Assembly (NCBI GenBank): GCA_041838515.1
Contig: JBGYPP010000079.1
Span: forward strand, 1 to 14,966
Reading direction: 5' to 3'
DNA from: JBGYPP01 sp041838515
Lineage (GTDB): Bacteria > Bacillota > Clostridia > Lachnospirales > Lachnospiraceae
Length of the DNA stretch: 14,966 nucleotides
Shown piece after piece: positions 7,122 to 14,828 of this stretch (position 1 is its first letter; each line of letters opens with the position of its first letter). Under the pieces are notes generated by a model. It was given only the letters and a program-made list of their open reading frames with translations, did not search any database and was not told where the DNA came from. Made by a program: the position numbers and the translations under genes.

Positions 7122-7955
7122 CTATGGCAGCCAAGGTTTCTCCCCCTCCGCCTCCCTTATGCCATATACCCAGCTGCGCCCGGCCCGGCCCAGCCTCTCC
7201 ACTATGCCCAGCGCCGTCAGCACATCCAGACAGTACCAGGCCAGCTTGGATGGTATTCGAGCCTCCCTGGCCAAATCCGCCACGCCAAACCTCTCTCCCA
7301 GCCCCGGAGGCAGGAACTGGTAGTAATCCTCCCTCCTCTCCAGGTAAATGACCTCCTCTATGGACAATATCCTGCGGTCATAGCGATGGGATCCCCTTTT
7401 GCCCCCTCGCCCCCAGCCATCCAGCAGCCGGTATTCCTCCATATCCGCCAGAAGCAGACATATGCGCAAATCCCCATGGCACAGGAAATCCTTGATGCTG
7501 TACAGCTCCCTAAATATGGCATGGGGCCGTCCTCTTTTGGGGGAGAGCCGGGGAGCCGCCGCCTTTCCCTGCCCGTCCAGCCAGATCAGATATTTCTTGA
7601 CCGGCAGGGGATGAAGTATCATCACCCGGCCCTGCTCCAAAAAATAGGACAGCTTGGCCCGCAGCTTGCCAAAGCCCGCCGTCTGTACCTCTATGGCCAT
7701 TCCCTCCCACCAGATATCGGCCACATAAGGGCCTATGGGAATCTCATGGCAGTCCCCATCCGGACAGGCCCAGAACTTGCACAATGCGTGTACACTTTTT
7801 TCCGCTAGAGTGCCTATGCCCAGCGGAGACGGCCCGGGGACTTCCTTGCGGAGGCGGACTTCTTTTTGAAAGCCCTCTGCCCCTTGACGGCTCCTAAGCT
7901 CCTCCAGCCTGCGATTCCACAATTCTTTATCCGGGGATTTCCAAATATCCATCAT
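7122..7955 (-). CDS. Conserved hypothetical protein; PD-(D/E)XK-nuclease-like domain plus winged helix
   Basis: The 277-aa product resembles a family of unnamed proteins that I recall from clostridia; I cannot give it a function name. Around residues 46-110 it reads GTLAEKSVHAL, then PIGPYVADI, then AIEVQT and LRAKLSYF. Glu52, Asp80, Glu89-x-Gln91 and Lys101 are spaced like the core of PD-(D/E)XK nucleases with an E-x-Q variant as in CoiA-like proteins. A conserved-looking SPKRGRPHAIFRELY block (138-152) and a YRLLDGW...GSHRYDR block (175-193) follow. Residues about 222-265 look like a winged helix. The start is ATG 7955 (a second ATG follows at once); AGGATGG lies 7 nt upstream. It follows the membrane-protein gene by 12 nt, so they are one operon. 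Nuclease activity is inference from motif spacing; a DNA-binding protein with an inactive fold is also possible. Confidence 0.6.
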   Translation of the reverse strand: MMDIWKSPDKELWNRRLEELRSRQGAEGFQKEVRLRKEVPGPSPLGIGTLAEKSVHALCKFWACPDGDCHEIPIGPYVADIWWEGMAIEVQTAGFGKLRAKLSYFLEQGRVMILHPLPVKKYLIWLDGQGKAAAPRLSPKRGRPHAIFRELYSIKDFLCHGDLRICLLLADMEEYRLLDGWGRGGKRGSHRYDRRILSIEEVIYLERREDYYQFLPPGLGERFGVADLAREARIPSKLAWYCLDVLTALGIVERLGRAGRSWVYGIREAEGEKPWLP

Positions 7956-7967
7956 GCCCCAACCATC

Positions 7968-9287
7968 CTAATGCCAGGCGCCGCCCTGCCATATGCCCCG
8001 GGCATACAACAGACCCAACAGCACATGCGCAGACAGCAACGCCCAAAGCAGGGTCAAGGCCGCCATCCGGCCCGGCCGCCTCTCATTCCACCACTGCCAG
8101 GTCTTTTCCCACAGCTTGTCTATGGCTGCCACAAAGACAAAGAATAGGCCATACATATATCCCCAGGAAAAATTCATATGTATCAGGCGAAAGCCTTTTT
8201 CATACAACAAAGCCATCATCAGCAGACCCATCAGGCCAAATGCGCCCCCCCAGGCAAATACGCCTCCCCTGCCCAGCTCCCTCCAAAACAGCCCATACAC
8301 AGCCAGGGGAAAGGCCGCCGCCAGGACTATGGCCAGCGGAACATTGCCGCAGGTCTGTCCCCAGGCTGTCAAAAAACCAAAATCCAGACCCCGGTCCACC
8401 CCCTCCACTGGGGCAAATACGCCGAAGAATTGGTACAACAGAGCCAAGAATGTAGGAATAAAACACAGGCCCAAGGCCAGGGCCGGCCTCCACTGCCTCC
8501 AGCCTGAGCGCAGCAGCCGCCAAGACATGGCCAAACCGGCCAGGGGTACGAATACAAAGGTAAAGCTGGGCTTGGTCATGGTGGCCAGGAATAGAAATCC
8601 GCCAAAGACCAGCGCCGGCCTCCACCTCCATCTCCTCTCATATTCCGGCCATAGGGCGCAAAAGGCGAAAAAGGCAGCAATGGCAAAGGGCCTGGCAGCC
8701 ATATAGGTGCCATTGTGAAAAGGATTGGGGGACCATACGCCCAAATATCTGCCCAACAGGCCCGGCAGCTGCCTCCCTGGCACATAGAGCATGGAGAGGA
8801 CAAAAGGGGCCATCAACAACAGATTGACGGCCAAGGCCGCCCAGGGCAGGGGCAGGGGGCTCTGTCTTTCCCCACTCAGCACAGCCCATAGCCTGGGACC
8901 CCAAAACGCCTTGAGGGCTAGAACAGCCCCAGACTGCAGCAGGCCCAGAGCCAGGCTGATGGCCAGCGGAGCCGACAGCCAGGGGCGAAACAGACCACCC
9001 AGCCGGAAAAACAGGGGATAGGGAAAGTCATAACCGCTCTCCAGCCCATCCATCTCCAGCATATAGGCCAGCATATCCGAGGCGTACATGCCCCCCCTCT
9101 CTATGGATTGCCAATAAAATAACAAAAAGCAGGCCAGAGAAAAGCCCAGCCACAGGGGGCAAAAAACAACCCTATCCCAAAACAGCCGCCTCCCATGGCC
9201 GGCACCGCCTGCTCCAGTCTGCAAATCCTCTTTCCCAGCCATACCCGCCCCCATATCCGCCTCCAACGTGCCATGTATATAGCCCAT
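7968..9287 (-). CDS. Polytopic membrane protein of unknown function, GT-C-like topology
   Basis: The 439-aa product has about ten hydrophobic segments, the first at about 38-58, and an outside loop after it with SDMLAYMLEMDG (Asp71) followed by FPYPLFFRLGGLF. A SPNPFHNGTYMAARPFAI stretch precedes the middle helices, and KPSFTFVFVPLAGL follows. An acidic residue in the first outer loop of a many-helix protein is the layout of GT-C glycosyltransferases, so transfer from a lipid-linked sugar is possible but not shown. Start choice is uncertain. ATG 9287 has AAGGGATGG close upstream; an internal ATG at 9254 has GGAGG at a better 5-nt distance and would drop 11 residues without touching the first helix. 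It leads the operon with the nuclease-like gene. The head-to-head partner to the right is cydD-like. Confidence 0.65.
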   Translation of the reverse strand: MGYIHGTLEADMGAGMAGKEDLQTGAGGAGHGRRLFWDRVVFCPLWLGFSLACFLLFYWQSIERGGMYASDMLAYMLEMDGLESGYDFPYPLFFRLGGLFRPWLSAPLAISLALGLLQSGAVLALKAFWGPRLWAVLSGERQSPLPLPWAALAVNLLLMAPFVLSMLYVPGRQLPGLLGRYLGVWSPNPFHNGTYMAARPFAIAAFFAFCALWPEYERRWRWRPALVFGGFLFLATMTKPSFTFVFVPLAGLAMSWRLLRSGWRQWRPALALGLCFIPTFLALLYQFFGVFAPVEGVDRGLDFGFLTAWGQTCGNVPLAIVLAAAFPLAVYGLFWRELGRGGVFAWGGAFGLMGLLMMALLYEKGFRLIHMNFSWGYMYGLFFVFVAAIDKLWEKTWQWWNERRPGRMAALTLLWALLSAHVLLGLLYARGIWQGGAWH

Positions 9288-9316
9288 TCTACCATCCCTT
9301 TATACAGCTGCTAACC

Positions 9317-9361
9317 GGCGCCCCATCGGCGCCACACCCTAGTATTCTAGCGCTTTTGCGC
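9317..9361. repeat. Cluster of perfect palindromes in the divergent intergenic region
   Basis: Three short perfect inverted repeats follow each other: GGCGCC-CCATC-GGCGCC (9317-9333), CTAG-TATT-CTAG (9339-9350) and GCGC-TTTT-GCGC (9350-9361). They lie between the leftward membrane-protein gene and the rightward transporter promoter, and the last one ends 19 bp before the -35 of the latter. They could be operators, leader hairpins of the leftward transcript, or both. No standard regulator site that I know matches. Confidence 0.45.
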
Positions 9362-9379
9362 CAAAAATCCTATGGCGGA

Positions 9380-9408
9380 TTGCGCCCGCCGCCAAAATGC
9401 TGTACAAT
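9380..9408 (+). promoter_or_regulatory. Probable promoter of the cydDC-like operon
   Basis: TTGCGC (9380-9385) and TACAAT (9403-9408) are separated by 17 bp. The expected start near 9415 gives a leader of about 36 nt to ATG 9451. This argues against an upstream in-frame ATG at 9397, which would lie ahead of the transcription start. Confidence 0.5.
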
Positions 9409-9450
9409 CCTCATCATGAGGTTTGTCAATACTACCCTTGGAGATGGCTT

Positions 9451-11205
9451 ATGATGATCAATAAGCGGCTGCTGGCGCTGGCGCCGGAGTCCCACAAACA
9501 TATACGAAATCATGTATTTTTGCAATTGGCCTCCCTGACTGCCAATATCGCCTTTATGTTTGCACTGAGCCTATTGCTGTGGAAGCAGTCACCCTATAAC
9601 GGAATGCGGACTCTCCCCATAAGCGCCGTGCTGCCCCTGAGCATCTTCTGTCTGCTTATGCTGGCTCTGCGCTATGGACTGGCCCGATGGGCCGGCCGTC
9701 AGGCCTTTATGGCATCCAGATCTGTAAAATCCTGCCTGCGGGAGCAAATTTATAGAAAACTGCTCAGATTGGGCAAGGGATACAGGGAAAAAATCTCCAC
9801 AGCTGAGGTCGTACAGGCCTCCATAGAGGGAGTGGAGCAGCTGGAAGTCTATTTTGGCGCCTATCTGCCCCAATTATTCTATGCTTTCATCGCCCCCTTT
9901 GCGCTCTTTGCCATTATAGCGCCCATCAGCCCCGCTTCAGCCATCGGCCTGTTTGTCTGTGTTCCGCTTATACCCATTTCCATTATTTTGGTGCAAAAAT
10001 GGGCCAAGAAGCTCTTAGCCAAGTATTGGAGCCAATATGTACGGCTGGGAGATGGCTTTCTGGAGAATCTCCAAGGACTGACCACCCTCAAAATCTATCA
10101 AAGCGACGGCTGGAAGCACCATGAAATGAACAAGGAGGCTGAGCAATTCCGCAAAATTACCATGAAGGTACTGTCCATGCAGCTCAACTCCATCACCATG
10201 ATGGATTGGCTGGCCTATGGAGGCGCCGGACTGGGCATGGCGCTGGCCCTGGCAGAATTGGCCGCCGGCCGCATACAGCCCTCCGGCTGCTTTTTGATCA
10301 TCCTCCTCTCCGCAGACTTTTTCCTGCCCCTGCGCCTGCTGGGCAGCCTCTTTCATGTGGCTATGAACGGTATGGCCGCCAGCGGAAAGATCTTCCATCT
10401 CTTAGATTTGCCCGAGGAAACCCCGGGAGAAGAGGATATACAGGGCGGGGATTTGCTGCTGGAGGATCTGTGCTTCTCCTATGACGGCCACAGACAGGCG
10501 CTTAGGCATATCCACCTACTCATACCGCCCCGGGGATTCTACGCCATCGTGGGCGAAAGCGGCAGCGGAAAATCCACCATAGCAGGCATACTCAGCGGCA
10601 AGAACCGCGCCTATCAGGGCAGGGCGGGCCTGGGCGGCACAGACCTGCGGCAGCTGCGGCCGGAGGCCCTGCGGCGTCACATCACCTGCCTGGATATGGA
10701 CAGCTATCTCTTTAGAGGCACGGTGGAAGAGAATTTGCGCATGGCCAAGCCCCAGGCCGCTGAGGCGGAACTGTGGGCAGCCCTGGAACAGGTCCGCCTG
10801 GCGGATTTCCTGCGGCAGGAACAGGGGCTGGACACGCCTCTGGCAGACAGGGCTTCCAATTTCTCCGGAGGCCAAAGACAGCGTCTGGCCATGGCCCGGG
10901 CCTTGCTCCACGGCGGCTCCCTGCTGGTGCTGGATGAGGCCACCAGCAATATCGATGTGGAGAGCGAAAACGACATTTTGCAGTTATTATACAAGCTATC
11001 TAAGGAAAAATGTGTACTGCTCATCTCCCATCGCCTGGCCAATTCCATGGATGCCGACCGCATCTTCGTATTGGACAAGGGCAGTCTGGTGCAGGAGGGC
11101 AGCCACCAGGATCTGCTGGCCTCGGGCGGGCTGTACCGCCAGCTATGGCAGGCGCAGATGGACTTGGAACAATATCGGGGAGGCATACATGGAAAAACGA
11201 GCTAA
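9451..11205 (+). CDS. cydD: CydD-like ABC exporter half-transporter (permease-ATPase)
   Basis: The 584-aa product has six membrane helices (about 20-310) and an ATPase domain. The membrane part carries CydD-type signatures: IEGVEQLEVYFGAYLPQL, LENLQGLTTLKIYQSDG and SADFFLPLRLLGSLFHVAMNG. The ATPase has Walker A GESGSGKST at 368-376, signature FSGGQRQR at 471-478, Walker B LLVLDEAT at 491-498 and an SHRLA switch histidine. The Q-loop glutamine position, counted back from YLF, is Met416. CydDC exports cysteine/glutathione in E. coli; clostridial relatives without cytochrome bd are usually left as thiol or amino-acid exporters, and no cydAB is in view. The start ATG 9451 has GGAG 7 nt upstream; an in-frame ATG at 9397 is rejected. 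It overlaps the partner gene by 17 nt. Confidence 0.85.
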   Translation: MMINKRLLALAPESHKHIRNHVFLQLASLTANIAFMFALSLLLWKQSPYNGMRTLPISAVLPLSIFCLLMLALRYGLARWAGRQAFMASRSVKSCLREQIYRKLLRLGKGYREKISTAEVVQASIEGVEQLEVYFGAYLPQLFYAFIAPFALFAIIAPISPASAIGLFVCVPLIPISIILVQKWAKKLLAKYWSQYVRLGDGFLENLQGLTTLKIYQSDGWKHHEMNKEAEQFRKITMKVLSMQLNSITMMDWLAYGGAGLGMALALAELAAGRIQPSGCFLIILLSADFFLPLRLLGSLFHVAMNGMAASGKIFHLLDLPEETPGEEDIQGGDLLLEDLCFSYDGHRQALRHIHLLIPPRGFYAIVGESGSGKSTIAGILSGKNRAYQGRAGLGGTDLRQLRPEALRRHITCLDMDSYLFRGTVEENLRMAKPQAAEAELWAALEQVRLADFLRQEQGLDTPLADRASNFSGGQRQRLAMARALLHGGSLLVLDEATSNIDVESENDILQLLYKLSKEKCVLLISHRLANSMDADRIFVLDKGSLVQEGSHQDLLASGGLYRQLWQAQMDLEQYRGGIHGKTS

Positions 11206-12847
11206 GCATTGGCAGGCCATGTGGCAGTTGCTGGCCTTTGTCCGCCCCTTATCCGGCTTTATGGCCGCCGCCATCACCATGGGCATAGGCGGCTTCCTGA
11301 TGGCCATATTTTTGCCTGTGACAGCCGCATCCGGCATACTCTTTACGCTGGGCCTGCCAGGTGGCCGCCCTCTAAATGTTATTTTTATCACATTGGCGGT
11401 TTTTGCCCTATTTCGAGGTATTTTGCGCTATCTGGAGCAGATGTGCAACCACTACATAGCCTTTCGCCTGCTGGCTCTGATAAGGGACAGGGTTTTTGCC
11501 CAGCTGCGCCGCCTAGCTCCGGCCAAGCTGGAGGGCAAAGACAAGGGCAACCTGATATCCATTATCACCAGCGATATTGAATTGCTGGAGGTATTCTATG
11601 CACATACCATCTCTCCGGTGTGCATCGCCCTGGTGGTAAGCCTTTTGATGACACTGTATATAGGCAGCTTCCACCCCCTGCTGGGAGGCTTGGCGCTGAC
11701 AGCTTATCTTTCCGTGGGAATCTGGCTGCCGGCCCGTACCTTTGCGCAGAGCGCTCCCATAGCCCAGAGCCACAGACAGCTCTTTGGGGAAATACATGGA
11801 TATTTCCTGGACTGTCTGAGGGGGCTGAATGAAATATGGCAATTCGGCCAAGGGGAAAGACGCTTGGAGCAATTCCAGGACAAGACCCTCTCCCTTTCCC
11901 AATGGGAAGAGAAGCTGCAAACCCAAAAAAGCGCCAACCAAGGGACCGGCGGCTTCCTCATTCTGCTTTTTACCCTGGCCATGCTGCTCACCTCCTCCTG
12001 GCTGCACGCCCGGGATCTCATAGGTTTTGAAGGCATTTTGCTGTCCACAGTGGCCATGTCCTCCTCCTTTGGCGCCGTGCTGGCCATAGCCAATCTGGGC
12101 GGGGGCTTATCCCCCACTTTGGCCGCAGCCCACCGGGTGCTGGATCTGCTCCGGGAAGAGCCGGTTCTGGCGGAGAATACCCAAGGTCTGGATATAGAAT
12201 TCTCCGGCGCCTCTATGGACGGCGTGGACTTTGCCTATGACAAGGAAACCGTGCTAAAAGACTTTCACCTGTCTGTTCCCCAGGGCCAAATCACCGGCCT
12301 ATGGGGCAAATCCGGCAGGGGAAAATCCACCGCCCTGCGGCTTTTGATGCGCTTTTGGGACAGGGATGCAGGGGAGATACGTATATCCGGCCAGGATATA
12401 TGCCGGATACGCACCGGCTCCCTGCGGCAGATGGAGAGCTTTCTGACCCAGGAAACCAGCTTATTCCGGGATACGCTGGCCAACAATCTGCGAGCCGCCA
12501 AGCCCGATGCCAGCCAGGAGGAACTGGAGGCCGCCTGCAAAAAGGCCGCCTTGCACGATTTTATCCTACAATTGCCCCAGGGGTATGAAACGCCTGTAGG
12601 AGAGCTGGGCGACACCCTCTCCGGCGGCGAGAGGCAAAGGCTGGGTCTGGCCCGGGCCTTTCTCTACGATGCGCCGCTGATGCTGCTGGACGAACCCACC
12701 AGCCACTTGGACAGCCTGAATGAGGCTATGATTCTGCGGGCGCTCAAGGAGGATAAGGGCCGCAGCATTGTGCTGGTATCCCACAGGCCATCCACCATGA
12801 CCATAGCAGACAGCGTTCATACATTGGAGGGTCTAAGGCACAGTTAG
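11189..12847 (+). CDS. cydC: CydC-like ABC exporter half-transporter (permease-ATPase)
   Basis: The 552-aa partner of the preceding half-transporter has six membrane helices in the first 300 residues with FRGILRYLEQMCNHYIAF and a FAQLRRLAPAKL...GNLISIITSDIELLEVFYAH segment typical of CydC. The ATPase has Walker A GKSGRGKST at 373-381, a normal Q-loop with Gln421 (LTQETSLF), signature LSGGERQR at 477-484, Walker B LMLLDEPT at 497-504 and SHRPS. The expected complex is a heterodimer in the cytoplasmic membrane with two unequal nucleotide sites. Start ATG 11189 has GGGGAGG 5 nt upstream, inside the end of the previous gene, so coupling is likely. Assigning CydC over another exporter half rests on motifs and on pairing with the CydD-like protein. 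Confidence 0.85.
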   Translation: MEKRAKHWQAMWQLLAFVRPLSGFMAAAITMGIGGFLMAIFLPVTAASGILFTLGLPGGRPLNVIFITLAVFALFRGILRYLEQMCNHYIAFRLLALIRDRVFAQLRRLAPAKLEGKDKGNLISIITSDIELLEVFYAHTISPVCIALVVSLLMTLYIGSFHPLLGGLALTAYLSVGIWLPARTFAQSAPIAQSHRQLFGEIHGYFLDCLRGLNEIWQFGQGERRLEQFQDKTLSLSQWEEKLQTQKSANQGTGGFLILLFTLAMLLTSSWLHARDLIGFEGILLSTVAMSSSFGAVLAIANLGGGLSPTLAAAHRVLDLLREEPVLAENTQGLDIEFSGASMDGVDFAYDKETVLKDFHLSVPQGQITGLWGKSGRGKSTALRLLMRFWDRDAGEIRISGQDICRIRTGSLRQMESFLTQETSLFRDTLANNLRAAKPDASQEELEAACKKAALHDFILQLPQGYETPVGELGDTLSGGERQRLGLARAFLYDAPLMLLDEPTSHLDSLNEAMILRALKEDKGRSIVLVSHRPSTMTIADSVHTLEGLRHS

Positions 12848-12895
12848 GCGCCCCCATCATACGCAGGACCATTTTTGTATACATAGGAGGTAGAA

Positions 12896-13318
12896 ATGGC
12901 TAACCTTGGGTCCCATAAAGGAAAACGCATACTTTTGATCATCCTAGGCTGCCTGGGCCTGGCCATGGGAGCTGTGGGCGCCGTCCTTCCCTTTCTGCCC
13001 GCCTTTCCCTTTCTTATGCTGGCGGCTGTCTGCTTCGGAAAAAGCTCCAGCCGGCTGGATGCCTGGTTTCGCAGCACCCGGCTCTACCGGGAGAATCTGG
13101 CGGATTATGTGCGGGGGCAGGGCATGCCTGTAAGCGCCAAGATCCGGGTTCTCCTGTTGATCAGCCTCTTATTCGGCCTGGGCATCTTCTTCATGCGCCG
13201 GATTCCCATAGGGCAGGCGGCGCTTGCACTGATATGGCTGTTTCATATTGTGTATTTTGTTTGGAAAGTGCCTACGAAAAAAACAAAAACCGCTCCTGAA
13301 GCCGCCGAAAGGACTTAA
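12896..13318 (+). CDS. ybaN: DUF454 / YbaN-family inner membrane protein
   Basis: The 140-aa protein has the DUF454 pattern: an N-terminal helix with GCLGLAMGAVGAVLPFLP and FPFLMLAAVCFGKSS, then RLDAWFRSTRLYRENLADY, a basic cytoplasmic stretch, and two more helices ending near residue 128. The role of the family is unknown. A perfect AGGAGG lies 5 nt before ATG 12896, and the gene starts 48 nt after the cydC-like stop with no promoter or terminator between, so it is the third gene of that operon. The last GC-rich gene of the window, it is followed at once by AT-rich sequence. Confidence 0.88.
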   Translation: MANLGSHKGKRILLIILGCLGLAMGAVGAVLPFLPAFPFLMLAAVCFGKSSSRLDAWFRSTRLYRENLADYVRGQGMPVSAKIRVLLLISLLFGLGIFFMRRIPIGQAALALIWLFHIVYFVWKVPTKKTKTAPEAAERT

Positions 13319-13445
13319 GAGGAAAAAATTTTGACTGACCTTGGCAAGTGCCTCTGTAATAACTCCAGCTGTTCCTGCTGATATTGCTCCTTATAATTCC
13401 TCTAAATCTATGATTGGAAATGAATAAAAACCTCTATAAATGCAA

Positions 13446-13474
13446 AGAGCCTGTCGAAGTACTCGACAGGCTCT
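13446..13474. terminator. Perfect 12-bp hairpin between ybaN and the IS element
   Basis: AGAGCCTGTCGA (13446-13457) and its exact complement TCGACAGGCTCT (13463-13474) flank the loop AGTAC. It lies 127 nt after ybaN, just outside the left end of the IS. On the plus strand no T-run follows; on the minus strand TTTGCATTT follows, so it may stop leftward transcripts, either of the transposase or of the gene at the right edge that the IS now separates from it. It may still act as a weak end for the ybaN transcript. The rest of 13319-13493 holds no gene that I can support. Confidence 0.5.
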
Positions 13475-13493
13475 CCACATACAATAAACCGGG

Positions 13494-13515
13494 TTATAGG
13501 ACAAAACGTGTTGGT
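13494..13515 (+). repeat. Left terminal inverted repeat of the IS
   Basis: Begins TTATAGGAC and ends GTGTTGGT; all 22 bases match the complement of the right repeat. It directly follows the transposase stop codon. Confidence 0.9.
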
Positions 13516-13517
13516 GA

Positions 13518-14645
13518 CTAGTCCCAAAAAACAGGATAATCTGCCGAGCGATGAAGCTCACTCCTAACGATTGCATCACCCCACTGAGGAATAGAATCAT
13601 CGCGTTTTCCTTGCCCACTCATCTTCAAATATACAGCGGCAATGCTTTTATCAGTTGGCATTGTATTTAATATCTCAGATGGAGAAAGCGGCTCTGGTGA
13701 GTGCATATAGCACCACCAGAAGACCGCTTTCATTCGTCTTTCTATAGATAATCCTCTATGATCACGCAGCATTTCTCTCAACCTAGCATTCATCCCTCCC
13801 TCGATCCTATTGTTGGTCGATGGGATGTCCTGGCGAAGCCTGAACTGCAATGATTCATCAAGATACGTAAACATAGTGTCATCTTTTAGGAGTCTCAGTA
13901 ATGATCTCTGTGCCTTTAACAACCGTTCATGCCTGGGACGACTATGCCCGTACTCATCGAATGTCATCTGGTTTAAAAACTCTCTATATCTCCCAATCCA
14001 TACTACATACCGCTCTGTCCATTGTTCTGCTTCTTTACGTGTTTCCAAATGCAAAAGATCCCTTGCAAGTAGATAAAGTTCCATTCCAGCCTGTGTTTTC
14101 GGCTTTGTCGTTGTATACCGTTTAACCTGACAAAACACATGAAAAACACACCTCTGGCGCTTTGCTTGTGGCCAGGCTTTCCTTAATGCCTTCGCAAACC
14201 CTGTTCCACCATCGGATACTACCACTTCCGGTTCCGCAATACGTGACATGGGTGCTGTCCAGGCTCTTGAGTGTTCAAACCTGCAAAGATACCATCCAAG
14301 CACATGCTCTCTGTTACAGCAGATCAAGATACATGCTTTTCTACCGAGATAGATTCCATCTACATATACAACATCCTGTTTTTCTTCAATGATCGGCGGA
14401 AGTGGCCAAATTTCCCAAAATTCAGCTGTTTTTCTTCTGAAGGCACGACCCTCTCCAGGCATACTTTTTTGCGTATCCCTCCCAAAGAGCCAATCAAGGA
14501 ACATCTTTAAGCGTCTTGAAGAAGTATCGATATCTGGAGAAAAAGCAAATTTACAATTCTTGCAAAACCATCTTTGAGAACCAGCTTTTGTCTTACCGTA
14601 TCTCGTACAAATCCTTCCACAAACAGGACAAATCACATGCTTCAT
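13518..14645 (-). CDS. IS1249-type transposase (MULE/DDE)
   Basis: The 375-aa transposase catalyses cut-and-paste or copy-type movement of its IS. It has an N-terminal zinc ribbon (Cys6, Cys9, Cys28, Cys31) as in IS1249-group proteins, and a MULE-type catalytic core: Asp96 in VVYVDGIYLG, Asp145 in VVVSDGGTGF, a C-x2-H motif (Cys166/His169) in RCVFHVFCQVKRY, and Glu282 in STNNRIEGGMNARLR. RRMKAVFWWCYMHS near 303-316 is also typical of this group. All catalytic residues are present and there is no frameshift. ATG 14645 has GGAGG 8 nt upstream; a TTG five codons earlier has no site. Codon use is AT-rich, unlike the core genes, in line with transfer. Confidence 0.9.
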   Translation of the reverse strand: MKHVICPVCGRICTRYGKTKAGSQRWFCKNCKFAFSPDIDTSSRRLKMFLDWLFGRDTQKSMPGEGRAFRRKTAEFWEIWPLPPIIEEKQDVVYVDGIYLGRKACILICCNREHVLGWYLCRFEHSRAWTAPMSRIAEPEVVVSDGGTGFAKALRKAWPQAKRQRCVFHVFCQVKRYTTTKPKTQAGMELYLLARDLLHLETRKEAEQWTERYVVWIGRYREFLNQMTFDEYGHSRPRHERLLKAQRSLLRLLKDDTMFTYLDESLQFRLRQDIPSTNNRIEGGMNARLREMLRDHRGLSIERRMKAVFWWCYMHSPEPLSPSEILNTMPTDKSIAAVYLKMSGQGKRDDSIPQWGDAIVRSELHRSADYPVFWD

Positions 14646-14726
14646 AGTATCTTCCTCCAAACATTACTATTTAAGGAAGATATAACCTCATTTTACCTAG
14701 TAAATACAAGGGGTTCAGCGTTTTTT

Positions 14727-14748
14727 ACCAACACGTTTTGTCCTATAA
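14727..14748 (-). repeat. Right terminal inverted repeat of the IS
   Basis: Exact complement of the left repeat, 82 nt upstream of the transposase ATG. The promoter of the transposase must lie between this repeat and 14645; TAAAAT and TATATC are candidate -10 elements there, but no convincing -35 decides between them. Confidence 0.9.
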
Positions 14749-14828
14749 GCCGAAGTTGTTAATAAGGTCAGCCAATTCCGGAGAGACTCTTCAAAACTGC
14801 CATAAAAGGCTAATTTACAGAAATATTT

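Larger units (their letters stand above)
13494..14748. mobile_element. Complete IS1249-type insertion sequence (IS256-related), 1255 bp
   Basis: A single transposase gene is enclosed by 22-bp perfect terminal inverted repeats (13494-13515 and 14727-14748). The similarity extends a further four bases outwards with one mismatch. The transposase stop lies only 2 bp from the left repeat. I could not find an 8-9 bp target duplication as expected for this family; if the ends are drawn at GGAC/GTCC, only TATA is shared, and this is palindromic. The element is AT-rich compared with the neighbouring core. Perfect ends and an intact gene suggest a recent or still active copy. Confidence 0.88.

Noticed and set aside
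7110..7808. A 232-codon plus-strand frame opposite the nuclease-like gene
   Set aside because: Its product is proline/glutamine-rich with no domain, while the opposite frame has conserved-looking motifs and operon context.
7993..8706. A 237-codon plus-strand frame opposite the membrane-protein gene
   Set aside because: Low-complexity basic product; the antisense of a helix-rich membrane protein gives such frames.
608..9361. CRISPR array or other regular repeats among the short repeats seen
   Set aside because: Only isolated pairs and palindromes occur; there is no repeat-spacer periodicity and no cas gene.
9397..9450. ATG 9397 as start of the CydD-like protein
   Set aside because: It lies within the -35/-10 spacer of the likely promoter and has no ribosome binding site; ATG 9451 has both.
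13319..13445. A 28-codon minus-strand frame (KEQYQQEQLELL...) as a gene remnant
   Set aside because: Too short, bounded by a TAG, no start site and no family match.
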